Source: Caballeronia humi (GTDB lineage Bacteria; Pseudomonadota; Gammaproteobacteria; Burkholderiales; Burkholderiaceae). From it: a stretch of DNA of 64,000 nucleotides. Both the position numbers and the translations under genes were made by a program. The DNA lies in the NCBI RefSeq assembly GCF_001544475.1, contig NZ_FCNW02000007.1:1-64000 (forward strand). The letters are read 5' to 3'. Of this stretch, positions 45,126 to 54,376 are shown one piece after another. Below the pieces are notes generated by a model. The model made no database searches. It worked only from the letters and a program-made list of their open reading frames with translations, and was not told the DNA's origin. Positions within the stretch are counted from its first letter, which is position 1. Every line of letters starts with the position of its first letter.

Positions 45126-46159
45126 GTGTGCTCAAGCGCTGGTTCGTTCGCGCGCGCATCGACGAGATGCCGCCTGGCTCGCGCGTGATCGCTTATGCGC
45201 TGCTCGCGCTGTGGTCGCTCGTCGTGCTTTTTCCGCTCTACTGGATGGCTATCACGTCATTCAAACTGCCCATCGACGTATCGAGCGGCCCGGTATATCT
45301 GCCCTTCATCGACTTCAAGCCGAGCCTCGATGCGTGGCACTACATCTTCGTCGACCTCGGGCCCGACACGTTCCGTCCGTACCTCAACTCGCTGATCATC
45401 GCGACATGCGGCACGGCGGCGTCCGTCTTCTTCGGATCGATGGCGGCGTATGCGCTCGCTCGCATTGCATACAAGCCGCCTGTGGCCGCCGTTGGCCTCG
45501 GCGTGGTGATGATCGCGGCGCTCATCGCGGCGGTGGGCTGGGGCGGAGTCGACTTGCGCATCGCGGCGGCCGTGGGCCTCGCGTTTTTCGTGCTGCTCTT
45601 GCGTCCGATCGTGCGCCGCGCGCGCCGGCATCTCGGCAACGACGACATCCTGTTCTGGATCGTCTCGCAGCGCATCCTGCCGCCTGTCGTCACGGTGATC
45701 CCGATCTATCTCACCTTCAAGAGCGTTGGCCTGCTCGACACGCATCTCGCGCTCATCATCACCTACGCGACGGCGAACGTGCCGATCGTCGTGTGGCTGA
45801 TGTTCGACTTCTTCGATGGCGTGCCGAAGGAGATCGAGGAGAGCGCGCAGATCGACGGCGCGACGCGTTTCGCGATCCTGTTCGGCATCGTGTTTCCGCT
45901 TGTGGCGCCGGGCCTTGTCGCGACGAGTTTGCTCGTGCTGATCCTGTCATGGAACGAATACCTGTTCGCGCTCTTTCTGACGACCGCCAACGCACAGACG
46001 CTGCCGCTTCTCGTGGCTGCGCAGAACGCGACGCGCGGTCCGCAATGGTGGAACATGTCGGTGCTGATTCTGATCATGATCCTGCCGGTGATGTTGCTGA
46101 CGCTCACGCTGCAGCGCTTCATCGTGAAGGGCATTCTCGTGGGAGCGGTCAAGGGATGA
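45122..46159 (+). CDS. Sugar ABC permease, MalG type
   Basis: A 345-residue inner-membrane permease. EAA loop ESAQIDGATRFAILFGIVFPLVAPG, with the typical C-terminus LTLQRFIVKGILVGAVKG. A mid-protein insertion of about 60 residues with two helices (AAVGLGVVMIAALIAAVGW, RIAAAVGLAFFVLLL) matches the lengthened partner permease. ATG overlaps the previous stop (ATGA) and its own stop overlaps the ATPase start, so translation is coupled. Confidence 0.92.
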   Translation: MSVLKRWFVRARIDEMPPGSRVIAYALLALWSLVVLFPLYWMAITSFKLPIDVSSGPVYLPFIDFKPSLDAWHYIFVDLGPDTFRPYLNSLIIATCGTAASVFFGSMAAYALARIAYKPPVAAVGLGVVMIAALIAAVGWGGVDLRIAAAVGLAFFVLLLRPIVRRARRHLGNDDILFWIVSQRILPPVVTVIPIYLTFKSVGLLDTHLALIITYATANVPIVVWLMFDFFDGVPKEIEESAQIDGATRFAILFGIVFPLVAPGLVATSLLVLILSWNEYLFALFLTTANAQTLPLLVAAQNATRGPQWWNMSVLILIMILPVMLLTLTLQRFIVKGILVGAVKG

Positions 46160-47274
46160 CGGACATGCACATGCCGGCAGCGGACGCCAGGCTCGGCCAG
46201 ATCGCGGCTTCGCAGCACTCGAAGAGCGTGTCGCTGCGCAATGTCGGCAAGACCTTCGGCGAGACGCGTGTGCTGCGCGATCTCACGCTCGACGTGCACG
46301 CGGGCGAGTTCCTCGTGCTGCTCGGCGAATCGGGTTGTGGGAAGACCACGGCGCTGCGCATCATCGCGGGGCTGGAGTCGGCGACCGAAGGCACGGTGCA
46401 CGTCGGCGAACGCGACGTAACGAACGACCTGCCGCGCGATCGCGACGTGGCGATGGTGTTCCAGTCGTATGCGCTCTATCCGCACAAGACGGTGTTCGAG
46501 AACATCGCGTATCCGCTGATCGTGCGCAAGCGCGCGAAGGGCGAGATCGAAGCGGCCGTGCGCGAAGTCGCCGCGAGCGTGCAACTCGAGCCGCTTCTCA
46601 CGCGCTATCCGCGCCAGCTTTCAGGCGGACAGCGCCAGCGCGTGGCGCTCGCCCGCGCGATCATCCGCAGGCCGGCGGCGTTCCTGATGGACGAGCCGCT
46701 CTCGAACCTCGATGCGAAGCTGCGCGGCCACATGCGCGCGGAACTCAAGCACATGCAGCACGAACTCGACATCACGACGATCTACGTTACGCACGACCAG
46801 ATCGAAGCGATGACGCTCGCGCACCGCGTCGCGCTGATCGACAAGGGTGTGCTGCAGCAGCTCGACACCCCCGCGCGCATCTACTCCGACCCGGCGAACC
46901 TGTTTGTCGCGGGCTTCATCGGTTCGCCGCCGATGAACTTCCTGCGCGGCACGCTAGGAGGCCACCGCTTCGAGGCGCAAGACCTGTCACTCGCCGCCGA
47001 CGTGGACCATCGCGGCGATGCCACACTCGGCGTGCGGCCAGAGGAGTGCGCGCTCGTCGCGGCATCGGAGGGCGAGATGCGGGGCCGCATCTATTCGGTC
47101 GAACTGATCGGCGACCATTCGCTCGTTACGCTGAATGTAGGGGAGCAGAAAGTGATCGTGAAGGTGTCAAACATGTTCGCCGGCGAGATCGGCAGCGAGG
47201 CGGGCGTGCGCGTGAACCGCGAGCGCATTTATTTTTTCGACCAGCAGACCGGGCAGCGCATCCGGCAAAAATAA
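46156..47274 (+). CDS. Sugar ABC ATPase, MalK/UgpC type
   Basis: A 372-residue ATPase with Walker A GESGCGKTT, Q-loop MVFQSYALYPHKTVFENIAYPL, signature LSGGQRQRVALARAI, Walker B FLMDEPLSNLD and H-loop YVTHDQIEAMT. A C-terminal TOBE/MalK regulatory domain (LGVRPEECALV...) follows. It powers the two permeases. Last gene of the operon. Confidence 0.95.
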   Translation: MTDMHMPAADARLGQIAASQHSKSVSLRNVGKTFGETRVLRDLTLDVHAGEFLVLLGESGCGKTTALRIIAGLESATEGTVHVGERDVTNDLPRDRDVAMVFQSYALYPHKTVFENIAYPLIVRKRAKGEIEAAVREVAASVQLEPLLTRYPRQLSGGQRQRVALARAIIRRPAAFLMDEPLSNLDAKLRGHMRAELKHMQHELDITTIYVTHDQIEAMTLAHRVALIDKGVLQQLDTPARIYSDPANLFVAGFIGSPPMNFLRGTLGGHRFEAQDLSLAADVDHRGDATLGVRPEECALVAASEGEMRGRIYSVELIGDHSLVTLNVGEQKVIVKVSNMFAGEIGSEAGVRVNRERIYFFDQQTGQRIRQK

Positions 47275-47338
47275 CCGCCCTAAAGCGACTATATTTAAAG
47301 GGCAGGACTGAACGGCGCGTCCTGTAAGGAGGCGCAAC

Positions 47339-47848
47339 ATGCGGCGCATTTATTTTCTCCTGCCCGACGTAAAAAGCGCGAAGGGCATCATCGACGAATT
47401 GCTGCTCAAGCGGGTCGAATGGCGGCACATCCACGTGCTCGCGCGGCCGCACATGCCGCTCGAAGACCTGCCGCAGGCGACGCTCGCGCAGCGCAGCGAC
47501 CTGCTTTACGCGCTCGGGCGCGGTACGGCTGCGGGCGGCGTCACCGGCATGCTCGCGGGACTCGTCGCGATGGCGTTTCCGCCGGCGGGCTTGACGATCG
47601 CAGGCGGGGCGGTGGTGTGTATGACGCTCGCGAGCGCGGGCTTCGGAGCATGGACCGCGACAATGATCGGCGTCGACGTGCCGAACACGCGCCTCAGGCG
47701 CTTCGAGAAGGCCATCGAGAACGGCGAGCTGCTGATGATGGTCGACGTGCCGAAGGGTCGCGTCGAGGAGATCGAGGAAGTCATCAAGAGCCACCATCCC
47801 GAGGCGGACGTCGAGGGCACGGACCCGACGATCCCCGCGTTTCCGTAG
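47339..47848 (+). CDS. Small membrane protein of DUF1269 type
   Basis: A 169-residue protein. MRRIYFLLPDVKSAKGIIDELLLKRVEWRHIHVLA is followed by a glycine/alanine-rich hydrophobic hairpin (about 58-105) and a conserved soluble tail (IEEVIKSHHPEADVEG). It matches the small DUF1269-like membrane proteins common in Burkholderia. Function unknown. AGGAGG precedes the ATG. Confidence 0.75.
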   Translation: MRRIYFLLPDVKSAKGIIDELLLKRVEWRHIHVLARPHMPLEDLPQATLAQRSDLLYALGRGTAAGGVTGMLAGLVAMAFPPAGLTIAGGAVVCMTLASAGFGAWTATMIGVDVPNTRLRRFEKAIENGELLMMVDVPKGRVEEIEEVIKSHHPEADVEGTDPTIPAFP

Positions 47849-48007
47849 GCCTTCGCCGCGAGGTTTTTCTGATGCGCTAAGATCACGTGCCGGCACGTGA
47901 TGCGCATCGCCTTGCGCGCCGAAACAGTCAGCATTTCGCTAAAAAATACGAAAATAAATGTCGAACTTCGTTTCAACGATGGTTCTCAATCAAGGATGAA
48001 TAATTCG

Positions 48008-48772
48008 ATGCGCCGAGTCGTATTCAATCAGAAGGGTGGTGTCGGAAAATCCACCATCGTATGCAATCTGGCCGCGATTAGTGCGTCCCAGGGTTTGCGC
48101 ACGCTCGTGCTCGACCTCGATCCCCAAGGTAATTCCAGTCAGTATTTGCTGGGTGCCGATGCGAAGGACGCCCAGCCGAATCTGGCGAGTTTCTTCGAAA
48201 CGGCATTGAGCTACAGCTTTCGCGAACCCGAAATCAATTCGTTCATCCATTCGACGCCATTCGAAAATCTCGACATCATTCCTTCGCATCCGAATCTGGA
48301 TGCGTTAATGGGAAAACTCGAATCGCGTTACAAGATCTATAAGCTGCGTGACGCATTAAAGGGTCTGCAGGATTACGACGCCGTTTATATCGACACACCG
48401 CCCGCGCTGAATTTCTTTACGCGCTCGGCGCTGATCGCGGTCGAGCGCTGCCTGATCCCCTTCGATTGCGATGATTTTTCGCGCCGCGCGCTCTATTCGG
48501 TGCTCGAAAACGTGCAGGAAATCCGCCACGACCACAACCCCGGTCTTGCGGTGGAAGGTATCGTGATCAATCAGTTCCAGCCGCGCGCGAGCCTGCCGCA
48601 GCAACTCGTCGACGAATTGCGCAGCGAAAGCCTGCCCGTGCTTAACTCGCATATTTCGCTGTCGGTGAAAATCCGCGAGAGCCATCAGCATGCCCGGCCG
48701 ATGATCTATCTGGAACCTCGTCACAAGCTCGCGCAGGAATATCTCGCGCTGCATAACGAGCTCAACGGTTAA
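48008..48772 (+). CDS. ParA/Soj-family ATPase
   Basis: A 254-residue deviant-Walker ATPase: MRRVVFNQKGGVGKST at the N-terminus, the Walker A' DLDPQGNSSQ stretch and Walker B-like YDAVYIDTPPALN. No ParB partner is next to it, so it is an orphan and may position a protein complex rather than segregate DNA. ATG 48008 fits the family start; ATG 47996 (four codons earlier) lacks space for a ribosome site. The gene is more AT-rich at its 5' end than its neighbours, as is the gap before it. Confidence 0.9.
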   Translation: MRRVVFNQKGGVGKSTIVCNLAAISASQGLRTLVLDLDPQGNSSQYLLGADAKDAQPNLASFFETALSYSFREPEINSFIHSTPFENLDIIPSHPNLDALMGKLESRYKIYKLRDALKGLQDYDAVYIDTPPALNFFTRSALIAVERCLIPFDCDDFSRRALYSVLENVQEIRHDHNPGLAVEGIVINQFQPRASLPQQLVDELRSESLPVLNSHISLSVKIRESHQHARPMIYLEPRHKLAQEYLALHNELNG

Positions 48773-48799
48773 AGCACCGCAAAGGCGGGCGCGGGAAGC

Positions 48800-49168
48800 A
48801 TGAACTCCCTCCTGCTCGCCAATTTCGTGCTGATCTTGCACCTGGCGTTTGTTTTGTTCGTGGTGTTCGGCGGCGTGCTCGTGCTGCGCTATCGCAAGCT
48901 GGTCTGGCTGCATTTGCCGGCGCTGGCGTGGGGTATCGCGATCGAACTGGCGGGCTGGGTGTGTCCGCTGACGCCGTTGGAAAATTACTTTCTGCGCCTC
49001 TCCGGCGAGGCGGGCTATGCGGGCGGTTTCATCGAGCGGATGATTTCGCGCGTGCTCTATCCCGTCGATCTCACGCCCGCGCTGCGCTACGTGCTCGCGT
49101 CGCTCCTGATCGCCGTGAACGCAACGGTCTATGCGTTCGTCATCGTGCGTAAGCGGCGCGCGATGTGA
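48800..49168 (+). CDS. DUF2784 membrane protein
   Basis: A 122-residue inner-membrane protein with three or four helices. LLLANFVLILHLAFVLFVVFGGVLVLR, then LPALAWGIAIELAGWVCPLTPLENYFL, match the conserved DUF2784 core. Function unknown. It follows parA by 27 bases and may be co-transcribed with it. Converges with the zinc-ribbon gene, 6 bases apart. Confidence 0.82.
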   Translation: MNSLLLANFVLILHLAFVLFVVFGGVLVLRYRKLVWLHLPALAWGIAIELAGWVCPLTPLENYFLRLSGEAGYAGGFIERMISRVLYPVDLTPALRYVLASLLIAVNATVYAFVIVRKRRAM

Positions 49169-49174
49169 CCCGTT

Positions 49175-49339
49175 TCAACTCTTCTTCGTCGTACGCGCGA
49201 CGAACGGCGTCGGGGCGTGCTGCACCTTGTCGCTGCCGCATTTGGGGCACTGGAGAGTGACCGTCGCGTGCTCCGCGAGATGCTCCGCATGCTCGAACGT
49301 GGCGCCGCACTTTTCGCATCGGTACTGATAGGTCGGCAT
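49175..49339 (-). CDS. FmdB-type zinc-ribbon protein
   Basis: A 54-residue protein starting MPTYQYRCEKCG, with a second pair CPKCG: four cysteines forming one zinc ribbon, as in FmdB-type regulators. ATG 49339 has GGAGGAAAG upstream. It lies downstream of the mechanosensitive channel gene on the same strand. Confidence 0.85.
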   Translation of the reverse strand: MPTYQYRCEKCGATFEHAEHLAEHATVTLQCPKCGSDKVQHAPTPFVARTTKKS

Positions 49340-49372
49340 GACTTTCCTCCAACACAAGCCCTAAAAAGCATT

Positions 49373-50185
49373 CTAGGCCGCCGAGCGACGCACGACCGGC
49401 GTTTCCGGCGTCGGATAGCCCGCCTGCGTGAAGGTCTCGACGATCGCGCGATTCGTGTCGAAGTAGACCTGCCAGTAGTCTTTCGTGCTCGTGTACGGAC
49501 GCACGCACAAGAGCGGCCCTTCAGGCGTAAACGAGAGGATCTCGACATCGGGCGCCGGCGTTTCCGCCACGTTCGGAATCGCCGCGACGGCCACCTTCAG
49601 GCGCGCGATCGCATCGAGCGGATCGACGCCGTTTGCGATCTTCGCCGTCAGTTCGACGCGCCGGGTCGGCAACAGACTGTAGTTCCAGATCGTGTCGGAG
49701 AAAATCTTGTTGTTGCCGACGATGGTCGCGACGTTGTCCGGGGTCGTGATCATCGTGCCGAAGAGGCCGAGTTCCATGACGGTGCCGGTCACGCCGCCCG
49801 CCGTCACGAAGTCGCCGACCTTGAAGGGCCGCAGCACCTGCATGAACACGCCCGCCGCGAAGTGCGCGAGCAGCCCGCCCCACGCGACGCCGATCGCAAG
49901 ACCGAGACCGGCGAGCAGCGCGGCGAAGGAGGTGGTCTGAACGCCGAAAATCTGCAGGATCGCGAGGATCAGGAAGAGATTCAGCAGCGCGCCGAGGATG
50001 GAGCCGAGATAGTGCGCGAGCGTCGGGTCGACGCGGCCGTTCTTCGCGAGAACCTTGCGCATCCCGCCGATCACGAGGCCGATCAGCCAGCGCCCGACGA
50101 TCCACAGTGCGATTGCCGCGATCACGTTGATCGCGAAATCGACCCCACGGGTCATGATGAAAACGCGCACCGTTTCGATGTTCAT
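49373..50185 (-). CDS. mscS: MscS-type small mechanosensitive channel
   Basis: A 270-residue channel with three membrane helices. The pore helix GLAIGVAWGGLLAHFAAGVFMQVLRPFKVGDFVTAGGVTGTV and the beta domain ITTPDNVATIVGNNKI are classic MscS motifs. It releases solutes on hypo-osmotic shock. Length is normal. ATG 50185. The 100-base gap to the Lrp regulator contains no obvious element. Confidence 0.93.
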   Translation of the reverse strand: MNIETVRVFIMTRGVDFAINVIAAIALWIVGRWLIGLVIGGMRKVLAKNGRVDPTLAHYLGSILGALLNLFLILAILQIFGVQTTSFAALLAGLGLAIGVAWGGLLAHFAAGVFMQVLRPFKVGDFVTAGGVTGTVMELGLFGTMITTPDNVATIVGNNKIFSDTIWNYSLLPTRRVELTAKIANGVDPLDAIARLKVAVAAIPNVAETPAPDVEILSFTPEGPLLCVRPYTSTKDYWQVYFDTNRAIVETFTQAGYPTPETPVVRRSAA

Positions 50186-50285
50186 ATTTTTCTCACCTTA
50201 CGCGCTGATCGGAAATACTTCCCCTGTGCCTGGTGAGTTATAGGCGACCGGTTGCGCCACTGCAAGAAACGTGAACGGTGGCGTT

Positions 50286-50816
50286 TCAGGTCCAGTCAGT
50301 GGCTGAGTCCTGCAGGTCTGGAAGTGTCAGCCCTGCCGATGGCAACGGCAGCGCGGTCTTGTAGCGCACCTGCTTGAGCGCGAAGCTGGAGCGAATATTC
50401 GACACGCCCGGTATCTTCGTCAGCCGGTCGAGAATGAAGCGTTCTAACGCCATTACGTCGGGCACGACCACGCGCAGCAGATAGTCGGCATCGCCCGTCA
50501 TCAGGTAGCACTCCATCACCTCGGGCCGCGCGCTGATCGCTTCCTCGAAGCGCAGCAGCGCATCTTCGACCTGCTTTTCCAGGCTCACCTGGATAAACAC
50601 GTTGATGCGCAACCCGAGCACTTCAGGATTGAGCAGCGTGACGTGCTGCTTGAACAATCCCGCCTTTTCGAGCGCGCGCACGCGATTGAAACAGGGCGTC
50701 GGCGAGAGATTCACCGCGCTCGCCAGTTCCGCATTCGTAATGCGCGCATTCTGCTGAAGCTGATTGAGAATGCCGATATCGATGCGGTCGAGCCGCTGCT
50801 TGGCCGAGGACGTCAT
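50286..50816 (-). CDS. Lrp/AsnC-family transcriptional regulator
   Basis: A 176-residue regulator: N-terminal helix-turn-helix ([47 protein letters not shown]) and a RAM ligand domain ([10 protein letters not shown]..., [19 protein letters not shown]). The tail is about 15 residues longer than usual. It diverges from the AceE-like gene over a 140-base gap. This arrangement resembles mdeR-mdeB of Pseudomonas, where an Lrp-type protein controls an E1 component. Confidence 0.92.
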   Translation of the reverse strand: MTSSAKQRLDRIDIGILNQLQQNARITNAELASAVNLSPTPCFNRVRALEKAGLFKQHVTLLNPEVLGLRINVFIQVSLEKQVEDALLRFEEAISARPEVMECYLMTGDADYLLRVVVPDVMALERFILDRLTKIPGVSNIRSSFALKQVRYKTALPLPSAGLTLPDLQDSATDWT

Positions 50817-50956
50817 AGTCGAAATATTCCGTGAATGGCGAGAGATAAAGAATAAATACACTATCGGCTGCGCGGCAGCCAGGCAAAAGAGACGCACATT
50901 CTGTACGAGGATGGCTATCCTGTTTCGATCGCCTCGAACACTTGCGGAGTCGCGTC

Positions 50957-53659
50957 ATGACGGATTTAGCCAGCGGAACCACTCAGATCATTTCGATAGC
51001 CAAGGGTCGCGAAGACAGCGATCCGCAAGAGACGGCTGAGTGGCTCGACGCGCTCGATGCAGTCGTGAAGCATGTCGGCATGGAGCGCGCGCAATATCTG
51101 TTCGACCGGTTGTCGGATCATGCGCTTTCGGTCGGAGTGGAATCGATGCGGGCGCGGATCACGCCTTACCGCAATACGATCGACGTCGCGCGGCAGCCGC
51201 CGTATCCCGGCAACCTCGATATCGAAGAGCGGCTCGCCGCCGTGCTGCGCTGGAACGCGCTCGCGATGGTCGTGCGTGCGAACCGCGCGTATGGCGAACT
51301 CGGCGGCCATATCGCGAGCTATGCGTCGGCGGCAGATCTCTTCGAGGTCGGGTTCAATCATTTCTTCCGCGCGGATGGCGAGGGCAGCAACGGCGGCGAT
51401 CTCGTGTACTTTCAGCCGCATTCGTCGCCGGGCGTCTATGCGCGCGCGTTCCTCGAAGGCTTTCTCGATGAGGCGCATCTGCGGCACTATCGCCGCGAAA
51501 TAGCGGGGCCGGGGCTTTGTTCCTATCCGCATCCGTGGCTGATGCCCGACTTCTGGCAGTTCCCCACCGGCTCGATGGGCATTGGTCCGATCAATTCGAT
51601 CTACCAGGCGCGCTTCATGCGCTATCTGCAGAATCGTGGCCTGCAAAAAACCGACGGCCGCAAGGTGTGGGGCTTCTTCGGCGACGGCGAGATGGACGAG
51701 CCGGAATCGATCGGCTCGCTGTCACTCGCCGCGCGCGAGCAACTCGACAACCTCGTCTTCGTCATCAACTGCAATCTGCAACGGCTTGACGGTCCGGTGC
51801 GCAGCAACGGCCGCATCGTCGACGAACTCGAAGCGCAATTCACCGGCGCGGGCTGGAATGTGATCAAGGTGCTGTGGGGCTCGGACTGGGACGCGCTCTT
51901 CGCACGGGATCGCACGGGCGCGTTGCTGCGCGCGTTCGCGCATACGGTCGACGGCCAGTTCCAGACGTTCTCGGCCAACGACGGCCGTTACAACCGCGAG
52001 CGTTTCTTCGGCCAGAATCCCGAGCTTGCCGCGCTCGCGGCGCACCTCTCCGACGAGGACATCGACCGCTTGCGTCGCGGCGGCCACGACGTGCGCAAGC
52101 TGCACGCGGCTTACGCGGCGGCGCTCGCGCACAAAGGCCGGCCGACCGTGATCCTCGCGAAGACGATGAAGGGCTTTGGCATGGGCACGGGCGGGCAAGG
52201 CCGCATGACGACGCATCAGCAGAAGAAGCTCGATTTCGACGACCTGAAGGCGTTCCGCGACCGCTTCCGCCTGCCGCTTTCGGATGCGGACGTCGAGCAG
52301 TTGAAGTTCTACAAACCCGCCGACGATAGCCCCGAAATGCAGTATCTGCACGCGCGCCGCAATGCGCTCGGTGGCTACTTGCCGCGCCGGCGCAAGGTGG
52401 CGTCGAAAGGACTCGCCGTCCCGCCGATGCAAAGCTGGGCGCAGTTCGCGATCGAATCGAACGGCAAGGAGATGTCCTCGACGATGGCGATCGTGCGCAT
52501 GCTCGGCAGCCTCATGAAAGACGCCGCGCTCGGCGCGCGCATCGTGCCCGTGGTCGCCGACGAGGCGCGCACTTTCGGCATGGCGAACCTGTTCCGGCAA
52601 GTCGGCATCTACTCGCCGCTCGGGCAACTTTACGAGCCGGAAGACATGGGCTCGATGCTCTACTACCGCGAGGACACGCGCGGACAGATTCTAGAAGAAG
52701 GCATCTCGGAGGCGGGCGCGGTGTCGTCGTGGATCGCGGCGGCGACTTCCTACAGCGTGCACGATCTGCCGATGCTGCCGTTCTACATCTACTACTCGAT
52801 GTTCGGCTTCCAGCGCATCGGCGACATTATCTGGGCTGCCGCCGACCAGCGGGCGCGCGGCTTCCTGATCGGCGCGACGGCGGGCAAGACGACGCTCGGC
52901 GGCGAGGGCCTGCAACATCAGGACGGCAGCAGCCATCTCGTGGCATCGACGATTCCGAACTGCCGCGCCTACGATCCCGCGTTCGCGTACGAAGTCGCGG
53001 CGATCGTCGATGAAGGCATGCGCGAGATGGTCGAACGCCAGCACGACGTGTTCTATTACATGACCGCGATGAACGAGAACTACGCGCATCCTTCGGCGCC
53101 GGGCGGTGCGCTGAGCGAGGCGTTGCGCGCCGATATTCTCAAGGGCATGTACCGGCTTTCGTCGGACGAACGCGCGCGGGTGCAGTTGCTCGGCGCGGGC
53201 GCGATCCTCGGCGAAGTGATCGCGGCGCAAGCCATGCTGAAGGACGACTGGAACATCGACGCCGCCGTCTGGAGCGTAACGAGCTTCACCGAACTGCATC
53301 GCGATGGCGCGGCGGCGGAGCGCAACGCGCGGCTGGGCATCGAATCGGCCGCTGCGTTCGTCACGTCGTCGCTGGCGCAAACGCGCGGCCCGGTGATCGC
53401 CGCGACCGACTACGTGCGCGCCGTGCCCGAGCTGATCCGCGCTTACGTGCCGCGCCGCTACGTGACGCTCGGCACCGATGGCTTCGGCCGAAGCGACACG
53501 CGCCAGTCGTTACGCGAGTTCTTCGAAGTCGATCGGGCGTCGATCGTGATCGCCGCTTTGAAAGCGCTGGCGGATGATGGCGAGATCGATGCGGCGACCG
53601 TCGCGCGGGCCCGCGAGCGCTACGGCAAGACGCACGATAACGCGCCGTGGCAGCGTTAA
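50957..53659 (+). CDS. AceE-like 2-oxoacid dehydrogenase E1 (orphan; MdeB-like)
   Basis: A 900-residue homodimeric-type E1, close to the 890-900 length of AceE. The thiamine-diphosphate motif GDGEMDEPES (from 242) through NCNLQRLDGPVRSNGR is intact, as is the KTMKGFGMG stretch. No E2 or E3 gene follows, so it is a paralogue. AceE-like proteins opposite an Lrp-type regulator are known as 2-ketobutyrate dehydrogenase E1 (MdeB) in Pseudomonas, so 2-ketobutyrate or another oxoacid is a plausible substrate; pyruvate is the alternative. Confidence 0.9.
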   Translation: MTDLASGTTQIISIAKGREDSDPQETAEWLDALDAVVKHVGMERAQYLFDRLSDHALSVGVESMRARITPYRNTIDVARQPPYPGNLDIEERLAAVLRWNALAMVVRANRAYGELGGHIASYASAADLFEVGFNHFFRADGEGSNGGDLVYFQPHSSPGVYARAFLEGFLDEAHLRHYRREIAGPGLCSYPHPWLMPDFWQFPTGSMGIGPINSIYQARFMRYLQNRGLQKTDGRKVWGFFGDGEMDEPESIGSLSLAAREQLDNLVFVINCNLQRLDGPVRSNGRIVDELEAQFTGAGWNVIKVLWGSDWDALFARDRTGALLRAFAHTVDGQFQTFSANDGRYNRERFFGQNPELAALAAHLSDEDIDRLRRGGHDVRKLHAAYAAALAHKGRPTVILAKTMKGFGMGTGGQGRMTTHQQKKLDFDDLKAFRDRFRLPLSDADVEQLKFYKPADDSPEMQYLHARRNALGGYLPRRRKVASKGLAVPPMQSWAQFAIESNGKEMSSTMAIVRMLGSLMKDAALGARIVPVVADEARTFGMANLFRQVGIYSPLGQLYEPEDMGSMLYYREDTRGQILEEGISEAGAVSSWIAAATSYSVHDLPMLPFYIYYSMFGFQRIGDIIWAAADQRARGFLIGATAGKTTLGGEGLQHQDGSSHLVASTIPNCRAYDPAFAYEVAAIVDEGMREMVERQHDVFYYMTAMNENYAHPSAPGGALSEALRADILKGMYRLSSDERARVQLLGAGAILGEVIAAQAMLKDDWNIDAAVWSVTSFTELHRDGAAAERNARLGIESAAAFVTSSLAQTRGPVIAATDYVRAVPELIRAYVPRRYVTLGTDGFGRSDTRQSLREFFEVDRASIVIAALKALADDGEIDAATVARARERYGKTHDNAPWQR

Positions 53660-53710
53660 AGCCGCTATGAATCTGCTAGGCTGCGACTCACCGAGTCCAC
53701 GCCTAGCCCG

Positions 53711-54376
53711 ATGACCGATCAGCCTTTCAATCGCTTTTCCGATGCGGAGATCGCCGCCGTTTATCGTGCGATCCGCGAGCGGCGCGACATGCGTCATTTC
53801 ACTGACGCGCCGGTCGCGGCAGAACAACTGGCGCGTCTGCTAAAGGCCGCGCATGACGCGCCGAGCGTCGGTTTCATGCAGCCGTGGCGTTTCGTGCGGG
53901 TGACGGATCGCGCGTTGCGTTTGGCGCTGCACGATATCGTCGAGACCGAACGGCGCGCTACCGCGGAGGCGCTCAACGAACGCGCCGACGAATTCATGAA
54001 ACTGAAAGTGCAGGGCATCCTCGATTGTGGCGAGGTGCTGGTCGCGGGCCTGATGGAGAATCGCGAGCGCCACGTGTTCGGGCGCCGGACGATGCCGGAG
54101 ATGGACCTGGCCTCGGTGGCGTGCGCGATCCAGAACCTGTGGCTCGCGGCGCGCGCGGAAGGGCTCGGCGTGGGCTGGGTCTCGCTGTTCGATGTCGATG
54201 CCGTGCGGCGCCTCTTGCACATGCCCGCCGATGCCAAGCCAGTCGCGATCCTGTGCATCGGGCACGTCGAACGCTTTTACGAAGAGCCGATGCTGCAAGC
54301 CGAAGGCTGGGCGAAACGCGTGCCGCAGGCGTTGTGCGTCGATGAAAACCGCTGGCCTGCGTCGATTCAGAGCTGA
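53711..54376 (+). CDS. bluB: 5,6-dimethylbenzimidazole synthase BluB
   Basis: A 221-residue flavin enzyme of the nitroreductase fold that turns FMNH2 and oxygen into the lower ligand of vitamin B12. RRDMRHFTDAPVAAEQLARLLKAAHDAPSVGFMQPWRF is the characteristic N-terminus, and GVGWVSLFD... LLHMPADAKPVAILCIGHV the C-terminal part. No other cobalamin gene is next to it. Its 3' end overlaps the phosphoribosyltransferase gene by 10 bases, tail to tail. Confidence 0.93.
   Translation: MTDQPFNRFSDAEIAAVYRAIRERRDMRHFTDAPVAAEQLARLLKAAHDAPSVGFMQPWRFVRVTDRALRLALHDIVETERRATAEALNERADEFMKLKVQGILDCGEVLVAGLMENRERHVFGRRTMPEMDLASVACAIQNLWLAARAEGLGVGWVSLFDVDAVRRLLHMPADAKPVAILCIGHVERFYEEPMLQAEGWAKRVPQALCVDENRWPASIQS

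Noticed and set aside
45025..47274. Long plus-frame reading frame running from the first permease into the ATPase
   Set aside because: Only its 3' part (from 46156) is the ATPase; the rest is an out-of-frame reading of the two permease genes.
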